Below are positions 21,462-27,895 of a DNA stretch of 28,350 bases, one piece after another. This DNA comes from a virus. Position numbers and translations under genes: made by a program. The stretch lies in IMG/VR virus record IMGVR_UViG_3300030331_002274, positions 1-28,350 of that record. One strand, 5' to 3'. Position 1 is the stretch's first letter, and every line of letters starts with the position of its first letter. The notes beneath the pieces were generated by a model, which was not told the origin of the DNA, searched no databases, and worked only from the letters and a program-made list of their open reading frames with translations.

Positions 21462-22370
21462 ATGGCAATTTCAAGAGCGCAAATGCTGAAAGAACTCCTT
21501 CCGGGGCTTAATGCCCTTTTCGGGTTGGAGTATGAAAAATACGAAGACGAGCACACTCTCATTTATGAGACAGAAAGCTCTGATCGTTCGTTTGAGGAAG
21601 AGGTAAAGCTGTCAGGCTTTGCGGCGGCTCCTGTTAAGGCAGAAGGTGCGGCAACCAGCTATGACTCAGCGCAAGAGTCTTTTACAGCCAGGTATAATCA
21701 CGAGACAATTTCGATGGGCTTCGCCATTACGGAGGAAGCTATGGAAGATAATCTCTACGATTCACTTTCTGCTCGTTACACCAAGGCGCTTTCTCGCGCT
21801 ATGGCGTACACGAAGCAGGTGAAGGCGGCAAACTTGCTCAACAATGGTTTCGACACCTTCCAGTCTGGAGATGGCGTAACCTTGTTCAATGCTTCACACC
21901 CCCTAGTAAACGGTGGGACTAACTCCAACCGTCCATCTACTGGGGCTGACTTGAACGAGACATCTTTGGAAAATGCGATCATTGAGATCGCTGCTTTCAC
22001 TGATGAGCGAGGTCTTCTGATCGCAGCACGTCCTCGTCGTTTGATCGTACCACCCGCTTTGATGTTTACAGCAGATCGTCTGCTTGAAACCACTCAGCGT
22101 ACAGGTACCGCAGACAACGACATCAACGCAATTCGTAACATGGGTGCGATCCCAGAAGGCTACGCAGTCAATCACTACCTGACTGACAGCAACGCTTTCT
22201 TCTTGATTACCGATGTGCCGAATGGCATGAAGATGTTCGAGCGTACTCCGTTGGAAACGTCTATGGACGGTGACTTCGATACTGGTAACGTGAGATACAA
22301 AGCCAGGGAGAGATACTCTTTTGGAGTGTCCGACCCACTTGGAATCTACGGATCACCAGGCTCTAGCTAG
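21462..22370 (+). CDS. Major capsid protein
   Basis: A 302-residue protein with the sequence style of HK97-fold capsid proteins: N-terminal helix ISRAQMLKELLPGLNALFG, EEEVKLSGFAAAPVKAEGA (E-loop region), GFAITEEAMEDNLYDSL (spine-helix region), a central IVPPALMFTAD and C-terminal RYKARERYSFGVSDPLGIYG. The last motif is one I recall as a hallmark of capsid proteins in this type of phage. Forms the shell after scaffold-guided assembly, probably folded with the phage co-chaperonin. AAGGAG precedes the ATG, and a strong terminator follows, as expected for a highly expressed gene. Confidence 0.9.
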   Translation: MAISRAQMLKELLPGLNALFGLEYEKYEDEHTLIYETESSDRSFEEEVKLSGFAAAPVKAEGAATSYDSAQESFTARYNHETISMGFAITEEAMEDNLYDSLSARYTKALSRAMAYTKQVKAANLLNNGFDTFQSGDGVTLFNASHPLVNGGTNSNRPSTGADLNETSLENAIIEIAAFTDERGLLIAARPRRLIVPPALMFTADRLLETTQRTGTADNDINAIRNMGAIPEGYAVNHYLTDSNAFFLITDVPNGMKMFERTPLETSMDGDFDTGNVRYKARERYSFGVSDPLGIYGSPGSS

Positions 22371-22378
22371 AGCACTTT

Positions 22379-22407
22379 GGGTGGCCCTTCGGGGCCACTC
22401 GTTTTTT
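22379..22407 (+). terminator. Intrinsic terminator after the capsid gene
   Basis: GTGGCCC and GGGCCAC form a perfect 7-bp GC-rich stem with a stable TTCG tetraloop (22388-22391); one G-U and one G-C pair extend it to 22379-22400. TCG and six Ts (22402-22407) follow. It begins 9 bp after the capsid stop codon, so capsid mRNA can be ended here while some transcription reads into the next genes. Confidence 0.92.
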
Positions 22408-22419
22408 ATCCTGACTAAT

Positions 22420-22435
22420 TGTTCCACGTGGAACA
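22420..22435. promoter_or_regulatory. parS-like ParB binding site (16-bp palindrome)
   Basis: TGTTCCACGTGGAACA is a perfect palindrome. It matches the bacterial chromosomal parS consensus TGTTYCACGTGRAACA at every position as I recall it, with the C/G variant known from Pseudomonas-type sites. It lies 12 bp after the capsid terminator and 29 bp before the next gene, outside any coding region, and is the only copy in the window. It may attract host ParB. An alternative is an RNA hairpin (5-bp stem, ACGU loop) at the start of the downstream message. Confidence 0.7.
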
Positions 22436-22464
22436 TTAGACACTAACCCAGACAGGAGACTTAC

Positions 22465-22974
22465 ATGGGTACTACGACTTTTACTGGTGCGGTTCGCTCT
22501 GAAAGCACCTTCAAAACTGTAAGCAAAAACAGCACCTCTGGTGCTATCACTGAGGTTGCAACTATTGGTGACGGCCCTGTAAGCCTAGCTGACTCAGACG
22601 TAACTCTAACTAACGCAACCCACAGTGGAAGAATTTTACTGGTTCCAGACGGTGGTCAAGATAATACTTATACGCTTCCGGCTCCTATTGCTGGATCTGT
22701 TTTTAGGTTTATTTACGCTGGTGGCGCTGCTGATGCTACGGACGCGCTTATTGTTACTCCCAGCAACACTAATTTTTATATTGGTGGCGTTACTTTCCTA
22801 GATACGGATGGAAATGAGGTGAGTTCAGTATTCTCTGATGGCAACTCTAACAGCAGCATACAGTTGAATGTGCCTGCCGGATTTGATGTAACCATCGTTG
22901 GTTTGAACACAACGAACTATCAAATCTTCGGGAATGTTACGAGCACAACTGCACCTGCATTTGCCGATCAATAG
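22465..22974 (+). CDS. Putative virion surface protein
   Basis: A 169-residue, Thr/Ser/Gly-rich beta protein. AGGAG precedes the ATG. The core HSGRILLVPDGGQDNTYTLP and SVFRFIYAGGAAD segments, then SIQLNVPAGFDVTIVGLN, suggest a beta-sandwich or jelly-roll decoration domain. I recall similar small proteins downstream of capsid genes in marine phages. A head decoration or fibre role is inferred from composition and position. It is the first gene after the terminator and the parS-like site. Confidence 0.68.
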   Translation: MGTTTFTGAVRSESTFKTVSKNSTSGAITEVATIGDGPVSLADSDVTLTNATHSGRILLVPDGGQDNTYTLPAPIAGSVFRFIYAGGAADATDALIVTPSNTNFYIGGVTFLDTDGNEVSSVFSDGNSNSSIQLNVPAGFDVTIVGLNTTNYQIFGNVTSTTAPAFADQ

Positions 22975-22986
22975 TAGGAGGCAATC

Positions 22987-23391
22987 ATGGCTGATGCTGT
23001 AGCTACACAAACCATACAGGACGATGGCAACACAGCCATCTTCCGCTTCACTAACGTGAGCGACGGTTCAGGCGAGTCTGCTGTTACTAAGATTGATGTG
23101 TCTGCACTGGCTGTTGACCCTATGACTGGTGCGGCTTGCACGAAGGTTTCCATCCAAAAGATTTACTACTCAACAATCGGTATGGGTGTAAAGATTTTCT
23201 TTGATGCATCATCCGACGTGTTGGCTTGGCAAATAAAGGCGGATGACGCTAGAACCTTTGACTTTACCGACTTCACTGGCATTCCAAACAATGCTGGGTC
23301 TGGTGTTACGGGCGACATACAGTTTACAACTGTTGGTCACTCTAGCGGTGACGTATATAACATAGTTATGCAGGTTCGGAAGCACTTCTAA
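22987..23391 (+). CDS. Putative virion structural protein
   Basis: A 134-residue beta-rich protein (TAIFRFTNVSDGSGESAV, CTKVSIQKIYYSTIGMGV, GDIQFTTVGHSSGDVY). GGAGG lies six bases before the ATG. Composition and position suggest a head or tail surface protein; I do not recognise a named family. The sequence has no signal peptide or membrane span. Confidence 0.68.
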   Translation: MADAVATQTIQDDGNTAIFRFTNVSDGSGESAVTKIDVSALAVDPMTGAACTKVSIQKIYYSTIGMGVKIFFDASSDVLAWQIKADDARTFDFTDFTGIPNNAGSGVTGDIQFTTVGHSSGDVYNIVMQVRKHF

Positions 23392-23392
23392 G

Positions 23393-23584
23393 ATGGCTGA
23401 AAAAAAGAAGAGCAAGTCTCGGGTAAACGAAGCTGGCAACTATACGAAGCCAGCTTTACGCAAGAGGTTGTTCAATCAGATCAAGGCTAGCGGTAAGGGC
23501 GGAAAGCCTGGTCAGTGGTCTGCGCGTAAAGCGCAGATGCTGGCGAAGCGTTACAAAGAAGCTGGAGGCGGCTACAGGAATTAG
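23393..23584 (+). CDS. Small basic protein (GQWSARKAQ motif)
   Basis: A 63-residue, Lys/Arg-rich protein with NYTKPALRKRLFNQIKASGKGGKP as its core, followed by GQWSARKAQMLAKRYKEAGGGY. From memory the motif YTxPxLRxxI...KGGKPGQWSARKAQ...GGGY forms the first half of a bacterial, archaeal and viral family (I believe DUF5872). The second half of that family (SLKKWT...RYLPKKA...) is found here in a separate gene at 24034-24288. First of a run of very basic small genes; likely binds nucleic acid, but this is inference from charge. Confidence 0.72.
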   Translation: MAEKKKSKSRVNEAGNYTKPALRKRLFNQIKASGKGGKPGQWSARKAQMLAKRYKEAGGGYRN

Positions 23585-23601
23585 CCTGATATACGAACAG
23601 C

Positions 23602-23904
23602 GTGCCAAAGAAAGATCCTAAAGTCGGAACAGGCAAGAAACCCAAGGGCAGTGGTCGCCGTTTGTATACCGATGAGAATCCTAAAGACACTGTGCCGATC
23701 AAATACGCAACGGTTCAGGATGCGCGAGACACTGTTGCCAAGGTAAAGAAGATACGCAAGCCTTTCGCTAGAAAGATACAGATCCTAACTGTCTTGGAGC
23801 AACGAGCTAAGTTTGCTAAAAAGCCAAGGCAGGCAGAGATTGCTAGGAAAGGTAAAGAGGCGATCCGCAAGCAAAGGGGCAAAGATAGTGGTAGCAAGCG
23901 TTGA
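23602..23904 (+). CDS. Small basic protein
   Basis: A 100-residue Lys/Arg-rich protein starting with GTG at 23602 (MPKKDPKVGTGKKPKGSGRR). The pattern RRLYTDENPKDTVPIKYATVQDARDTVAKVKKI and a later FARKIQILTVLEQRAKF is one I recall in marine phages and cyanophages without known function. The middle is ordered alpha/beta and both ends are basic and flexible. No clear Shine-Dalgarno is visible. It overlaps the following gene. Confidence 0.7.
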   Translation: MPKKDPKVGTGKKPKGSGRRLYTDENPKDTVPIKYATVQDARDTVAKVKKIRKPFARKIQILTVLEQRAKFAKKPRQAEIARKGKEAIRKQRGKDSGSKR

Positions 23905-24034
23905 AACTATCAAAAAGAAACTAAAGCGCGGCGAGAAGCTGGGTGCTAGCGAGAAAGCGCAAGCAAAGGCTCGCGGCCTGATCGCTCGATCTGATGGCAA
24001 AAAGCGAAAGAGCGCCAAGTACAAGGGTAAGTAA
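23888..24034 (+). CDS. Very small basic protein
   Basis: A 48-residue protein, GTG at 23888 with AGGGG about ten bases upstream; a longer frame to 23813 would overlap the previous gene by over 90 bp and reads as shadow. Core ETIKKKLKRGEKLGASEKA then KARGLIARSDGKKRKS and a Lys-rich tail. The stop overlaps the next ATG (TAATG). Probably nucleic-acid binding from charge. Confidence 0.6.
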   Translation: MVASVETIKKKLKRGEKLGASEKAQAKARGLIARSDGKKRKSAKYKGK

Positions 24035-24288
24035 TGGCTCTCAAGAAATCACAAAAATCATTAAAGAAGTGGACTAAGCAAGACTGGGGCACCAAGTCGG
24101 GCAAACCGTCTACACAAGGAAAGAAGGCGACAGGTGAGAGGTATCTCCCGAAGAAGGCTAGAGAGGCTCTATCGGACAAGGAGTACGCTGCCACTTCCCG
24201 AAAGAAACGGGCAGACACAAAGAAAGGAAAGCAGCACTCCAAGCAGCCCAAGAAGATAGCTAAGAAAACAGCGAGGCATCGCAAATGA
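24034..24288 (+). CDS. Small basic protein (RYLPKKA motif)
   Basis: An 84-residue, highly basic protein: KKSQKSLKKWTKQDWGTKSG, GERYLPKKAREALSDKEYA, TSRKKRADTKKGKQHSKQPKK. From memory this is the second half of the family whose first half is the 23393-23584 product (KSLxxWT..W.T..GK...RYLPKKAWExL...E..AT.RKKR...KGKQ). The family is widespread in giant viruses, cyanophages, haloarchaea and bacteria. Start overlaps the upstream stop; the end overlaps the next start. Confidence 0.75.
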   Translation: MALKKSQKSLKKWTKQDWGTKSGKPSTQGKKATGERYLPKKAREALSDKEYAATSRKKRADTKKGKQHSKQPKKIAKKTARHRK

Positions 24289-24617
24289 GTTTGACCGATG
24301 CTGAGAAGAACAGGTTAAAAAAGGTCGGTCTGACTGGACTGAACAAAGTTAAGAGAACACCAAAGCATCCCACGAAGAAAGCAGTGGTCGCTGTCAGGGA
24401 TGGCGAGAAGGTGAAGATCATACGCTTTGGTGATCAGAAGATGGGCCACAACTATTCCAAGGAGGCCCGTAAAAGTTTCAAGGCTAGGCACGCCAAGAAC
24501 ATAGCCAAGGGGCCGACAAGTGCCGCCTACTGGGCAAACAAGACTTTTTGGAGCGGCCCTAGCGGTAGCAAGAAAAGTCCTCCTAAATCGCAAAAACAGA
24601 AGTTTGGGAAGAAGTAA
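24285..24617 (+). CDS. Small basic conserved phage protein
   Basis: A 110-residue Lys/Arg-rich protein: LKKVGLTGLNKVKRTPKHPTKKAVV, EKVKIIRFGDQKMGHNYSKEA, SFKARHAKNIAKGPTSAAYW. I recall the run RTPxHPTKK...VKxIRFGxQ...RxSFKARHAKNI...AAYWAxxxxW from many marine phages, with no known function. Conserved His, Cys-free. The tail is disordered (SGSKKSPPKSQKQKF). Coupled to both neighbours by overlaps. Confidence 0.75.
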   Translation: MSLTDAEKNRLKKVGLTGLNKVKRTPKHPTKKAVVAVRDGEKVKIIRFGDQKMGHNYSKEARKSFKARHAKNIAKGPTSAAYWANKTFWSGPSGSKKSPPKSQKQKFGKK

Positions 24618-24835
24618 TGCCGATCAGTAGAGCGCAAATGAAGAAGCAGATCAGCAGTTCACCAGCCAAAAAAAAGAAACAGGCCAAGGTGAAAAAGGTG
24701 ATGAAGGAGTTCAAAGAAGGCAAGCTGAAGGCTGGCGGCTCTGGTAAGAAAGTAAAGAATCGAAAGCAGGCTATCGCCATTGCCCTAAATGAGGCAGGCG
24801 TTAGCAAGAAGAAGCGAAAGGCTAGGAGGCCGTAG
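24617..24835 (+). CDS. Small basic DUF6496-like protein
   Basis: A 72-residue basic protein: SSPAKKKKQAKVKKVMKEFK, then EGKLKAGGSGKKVKNRKQAI and AIALNEAGVSKKKRK. The pattern MxEFKxGKLKSGSGKKVKxRKQAIAIALxEA is, as I recall, DUF6496, a small family in bacteria and phages of unknown role. It starts with the same ISRAQM stretch as the capsid protein, probably by chance or small-scale reuse. The stop overlaps the next GTG. Confidence 0.75.
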   Translation: MPISRAQMKKQISSSPAKKKKQAKVKKVMKEFKEGKLKAGGSGKKVKNRKQAIAIALNEAGVSKKKRKARRP

Positions 24836-25527
24836 TGGCTACAAGCGGCACGTTTACATTTAACCTAGATCTTTCCGATGCTATGGAAGAAGCGTTTGAG
24901 CGTGCTGGGCTAGAGCTTCGCAGCGGGTATGACTACAAGACTGCTCGCAGAAGCCTGAACCTAATGATGCTGGAGTGGCAGAACAGAGGGCTGAACCTGT
25001 GGTCTGTAGAGTTTGCTACACAGGCGCTCACCGCTGGCAGCAATCAGTATCAGCTAGATGGCAAGGTGCTTGATATTGTAGAGGCGTTTATCAGAACAGA
25101 CGCTGGGCAGCAGAACTCACAGTTCGATCAGTCCATGACTCGCATATCGGTGAGCCAATACTCTAACTTGTCGAACAAGTTGACCCGCAGCAAGCCGTTA
25201 CAGTATTACGTTGAAAAGAATGTGGACTCTATCACGATCAACTTGTGGCCCACGCCAGACGATCAGGAGACCTATCAGTTCGGGTATTACTACATGGAGC
25301 GGGTGCAAGATGCAGGAAGCCCAGCATCTAACAACATCGACATCCCAGCTAGGTTCTTACCGTGTTTGGTTAGCGGGTTGTCGTATCAGTTGAGTTTGAA
25401 GTACCCAGCGGCAGGCGCTAGGGCGCAAGCTTTGAAGGCAGACTACGAAGAGCAGTGGACGTTGGCATCTGATTCAGATCGAAACAAAGCGTCATTGTAT
25501 GTGTCACCAGGAGGATATTCGTTTTGA
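24835..25527 (+). CDS. Head-tail adaptor (P22 gp4-like tail accessory factor)
   Basis: A 230-residue protein, GTG start at 24835 with AGGAGG upstream. Pattern: helical N-terminus DAMEEAFERAGLELRSGYDYKTARRS, LNLMMLEWQNRGLNLW, VEKNVDSITINLWPTPDD and a C-terminal helix region SYQLSLKYPAAGARAQ. This matches the P22 gp4-type tail accessory factor that docks on the portal and closes the head after packaging. In P22 gp4 also has peptidoglycan hydrolase activity; no catalytic residues can be assigned here. It follows the basic cassette directly. Confidence 0.78.
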   Translation: MATSGTFTFNLDLSDAMEEAFERAGLELRSGYDYKTARRSLNLMMLEWQNRGLNLWSVEFATQALTAGSNQYQLDGKVLDIVEAFIRTDAGQQNSQFDQSMTRISVSQYSNLSNKLTRSKPLQYYVEKNVDSITINLWPTPDDQETYQFGYYYMERVQDAGSPASNNIDIPARFLPCLVSGLSYQLSLKYPAAGARAQALKADYEEQWTLASDSDRNKASLYVSPGGYSF

Positions 25528-25841
25528 GTTCATTTACTAAAGGCAAGTATGCGTTTGGTTACTGCGATCTCACTGGGTTTAGGTATCCGCTGAAAGACTT
25601 GGTGCCAGAGATAGTGAACCAGAGACCCACTGGGTTCTTGGTTGGTAGAGACGTTGTAGATCCAGATCAGCCTCAGTTGCAGTTAGGCAGGCTAAAGGTC
25701 GATGATCCAAAAGCTTTGCGTAATCCAAGGCCGGATCGAGGCTTGGATGAAAGCAGAATACTGGCGTCGTTTAATCCTGTAGGCCAAGTCGGACTAGACT
25801 GCGTTGGTCACGTCGGGAAAGTTACGGTGATAACAAGCTAA
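25524..25841 (+). CDS. Hypothetical conserved structural-region protein
   Basis: A 105-residue protein, TTG start at 25524 with AGGAGG about ten bases before. Contains CDLTGFRYPLKDLVPEIVNQ, GFLVGRDVVDPDQPQLQLGR and DDPKALRNPRPDRGL. From memory relatives have a CxxC zinc pair at both the CDxxGFRYP and the LVxxDCxDPxHPQ positions; here the second Cys positions are lost (only one Cys in each segment or none), so a degenerate zinc ribbon is possible. Between two adaptor genes, so it is likely part of the neck or tail. Confidence 0.7.
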   Translation: MSSFTKGKYAFGYCDLTGFRYPLKDLVPEIVNQRPTGFLVGRDVVDPDQPQLQLGRLKVDDPKALRNPRPDRGLDESRILASFNPVGQVGLDCVGHVGKVTVITS

Positions 25842-26479
25842 TGGCTTTCACGTTCACCACGCTCAAGCAGGCAATACAGGACTATCTGGAGACAGACGAG
25901 ACTACGCTCGTCAACAATCTGCCCACGATCATTACTCAGGCAGAGGAGCGCATACTGAAGACTGTTCAGTTGCCAAACTTCAGAAAGAATGTCACGGGCA
26001 CCACAACGCAATCGAACAGCTACTTAGAGACGCCATCTGACTTTTTGGCACCGTATTCTCTAGCTGTGGATAACAGTGGCTATGAGTATCTGATGTTCAA
26101 AGATGTGAACTTTATACGCCAAGCATATCCTGTGGAGTCAACGACTGGGATACCCAAGCATTACGCTATCTTTGATGACACGACGTTTATTCTCGGCCCG
26201 ACGCCCAGCGGCAACCTGACCGTCGAGCTACATTATTTTTACGAGCCACAGTCGATCACAGTGTCCTCAGATGGCACAAGCTGGCTGGGGTCAAATGCTG
26301 AAAACGCTTTGCTGTATGGATCGTTAGTTGAGGCATACACCTTCCTCAAGGGTGAGCCTGATCTGATGCAGTTGTACCAAGCAAGATACGACTCCGCTAT
26401 GCAGGAGTTGATTGCTTTGGGTGAAGGCTACAGTACAACAGACAGCTACCGATCAGGTGCTGTAAGGTCTGCTAGATGA
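25841..26479 (+). CDS. Head-tail adaptor / tail assembly protein
   Basis: A 212-residue protein: FTTLKQAIQDYLETDETTLVNN, ITQAEERILKTVQLPNFRKN, YLETPSDFLAPYSLAVDNSG, HYAIFDDTTFILGPTPSGNL, then ENALLYGSLVEAYTFLKGEP. The pattern (N-terminal helices, a beta domain with PTPSG, C-terminal helices) fits the phage adaptor family that joins portal and tail. The stop of the previous gene overlaps its ATG (TAATG). Confidence 0.8.
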   Translation: MAFTFTTLKQAIQDYLETDETTLVNNLPTIITQAEERILKTVQLPNFRKNVTGTTTQSNSYLETPSDFLAPYSLAVDNSGYEYLMFKDVNFIRQAYPVESTTGIPKHYAIFDDTTFILGPTPSGNLTVELHYFYEPQSITVSSDGTSWLGSNAENALLYGSLVEAYTFLKGEPDLMQLYQARYDSAMQELIALGEGYSTTDSYRSGAVRSAR

Positions 26480-26760
26480 CAGCAGTGGGTCACGTCGGCA
26501 CTGTGCTAGTTGCAACAACAGATAACGGAGGGCACGACGCAGAGTTTTGGACAGACGCAGCGACAAAAAGAATCGTAAGCGTTGGAGAAAACACGCATCC
26601 TTTGATTAAGGAGCAGGCGTTGGCGTTTCAAGATCACATACACAATGTAGTTGGATATTACATACGAGAAGCGATCAAGAGTGACCGTGCAACTTTAGCT
26701 GCTGAAGTTGAAGCTCAAGGGCAACCTGATCTGGCAAACATCATACGGAGACTTACATGA
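26476..26760 (+). CDS. Hypothetical protein
   Basis: A 94-residue protein: MTAVGHVGTVLVATTDNGGHDAEF, with the TTDNGGH..EFW region and HPLIKEQALAFQDHIHNVV, then an amphipathic helix. Overlaps both neighbours by 4 bp. I recall similar short proteins after adaptor genes in marine phages; role unknown. Confidence 0.68.
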   Translation: MTAVGHVGTVLVATTDNGGHDAEFWTDAATKRIVSVGENTHPLIKEQALAFQDHIHNVVGYYIREAIKSDRATLAAEVEAQGQPDLANIIRRLT

Positions 26761-27185
26761 GCATCACATCTGCACTTTGCACTTCGTTCAAGCAAGAGAT
26801 CCTTGTCGGAACACACAACTTCACAGCGAGTTCTGGCAATAGTTTCAAGTTGGCGTTGTACACAAGCTCTGCCACACTGAACGCAAGCACAACCGCATAT
26901 ACGACATCGAACGAGGTGTCGGGAACAGGATACACGGCGGCAGGCGCAGCGTTGACCAGTGTGACGCCCACAACATCAGGCACGACAGCGTTCTGTGACT
27001 TTGCAGATTTGACGTTCAGTTCGAGCACGATCACTGCAAACGGTGCCCTGATCTATAACGATACCCAGTCAGACAAAGCTGTTTGCACGCTAGCGTTTGG
27101 TGGCGACAAAACGAGTACGGCTGGCGACTTTACAATCCAGTTCCCCACTGCCGACGCAAGCAACGCAATCATTCGCATTGCTTAA
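26757..27185 (+). CDS. Putative virion structural protein
   Basis: A 142-residue Thr/Ser/Ala-rich beta protein: FKLALYTSSATLNASTTAYT, NEVSGTGYTAAGAAL, ITANGALIYNDTQSD, GDFTIQFPTADASNAIIRIA. I recall this as a common marine phage structural family (ALYTSSAxL...NEVxGTGYxAGG...GALIYN...GDFTIxFP). Probably a tail or fibre-associated surface protein. Confidence 0.75.
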   Translation: MSITSALCTSFKQEILVGTHNFTASSGNSFKLALYTSSATLNASTTAYTTSNEVSGTGYTAAGAALTSVTPTTSGTTAFCDFADLTFSSSTITANGALIYNDTQSDKAVCTLAFGGDKTSTAGDFTIQFPTADASNAIIRIA

Positions 27186-27188
27186 CAA

Positions 27189-27758
27189 ATGGCAATCGTC
27201 AATGGCTGGGGTAGAGGCACTTGGGGCGAAGGCGCGTGGAATGAAGAGATCCCTGTCACAGTTACTGGTCAGGCCGGTACCGGTGAGGTCGGATCGGTCA
27301 CAGTCAGCGCAAACGCAGATGTTTCTGTCACAGGCGTTTCTGGAACGGGGGCGGTCGGTTCCGTATCTATCGTTGAGGGAACGGGTGTTACGGTATCTCT
27401 CACAGGTGTGGCGGGAACTGGAGCAGTTGGGTCTGTATCGGTTTCTGCAAATGCGGATGTCAGCGTCACGGGCGTTTCTGCAACGAGTGCTTTGGGCACC
27501 GTTACGCTCAAGTGTGATAACAATATTGCGGTCAATGGGTTCGAGGCAAATGGTCGAGTCGGTGAAGTATCGATTACAGCCAGTGCCGTCGTTGCTGTTA
27601 CTGGCGTTTCTGCTACTGGTGCAACTGGCACAACAAATGTTTGGGGCCTTGTTATACCAGGTCAAACGGCAAACTATTCGGCTGTATCGGATAGTCAAAC
27701 ACCAAATTACTCGGCTGTATCAACAAGTCAAACAGCGAACTGGGAAGAGGTAGCCTAA
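27189..27758 (+). CDS. Repeat-rich virion surface protein
   Basis: A 189-residue, Val/Thr/Gly/Ser-rich protein. It begins with the aromatic-glycine motif GWGRGTWGEGAWNE, seen at the start of many marine phage structural proteins. Residues 20-150 are about five copies of a ~22-residue beta repeat (VTVTGQAGTGEVGSVTV, VSVTGVSGTGAVGSVSI, VSLTGVAGTGAVGSVSV and so on), suggesting a beta solenoid or stacked strands. The end has three copies of QTANYSAVS-type 10-mers (QTANYSAVSD, QTPNYSAVST, QTANWEEVA). Likely a tail or fibre protein. No clear Shine-Dalgarno is visible. Other long frames here are shadows of the repeats. Confidence 0.7.
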   Translation: MAIVNGWGRGTWGEGAWNEEIPVTVTGQAGTGEVGSVTVSANADVSVTGVSGTGAVGSVSIVEGTGVTVSLTGVAGTGAVGSVSVSANADVSVTGVSATSALGTVTLKCDNNIAVNGFEANGRVGEVSITASAVVAVTGVSATGATGTTNVWGLVIPGQTANYSAVSDSQTPNYSAVSTSQTANWEEVA

Positions 27759-27895
27759 TGGTACGAAGGGTCAAAAAGGTTATTAAGGGTTTAGAGAAAG
27801 CTTCTAAAACTCACAAGAAGCAAGCTGAAACGCTGAAGAAGCATGTGGCGTCTATGAAGAAGCCAAAGCCTAAGACGAAAAGTCGGAGAAGATAG
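27758..27895 (+). CDS. Very small basic protein
   Basis: A 45-codon ORF, ATG at 27758 overlapping the upstream stop (TAATG), TAG at 27893-27895, directly followed by the next ATG. Sequence begins MVRRVKKVIKGLEKASKTHK and ends PKPKTKSRRR; about half the residues are Lys or Arg. It continues the theme of the basic gene run at 23393-24835 but lies apart from it. Probably nucleic-acid binding. Confidence 0.6.
   Translation: MVRRVKKVIKGLEKASKTHKKQAETLKKHVASMKKPKPKTKSRRR

Noticed and set aside
26476-27185. Search for a -1 frameshifted tail-assembly chaperone pair near the overlapping genes.
   Set aside because: The overlaps are plain ATGA starts with no slippery heptamer, and the phage type is short-tailed.
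27090-27698. Minus-strand 202-codon frame and plus-strand frame 27097-27753, both long.
   Set aside because: They arise from the repetitive codon pattern of the 27189-27758 gene; compositions (Arg/Asn/Cys or Arg/Gln/Ser) are typical of shadows.
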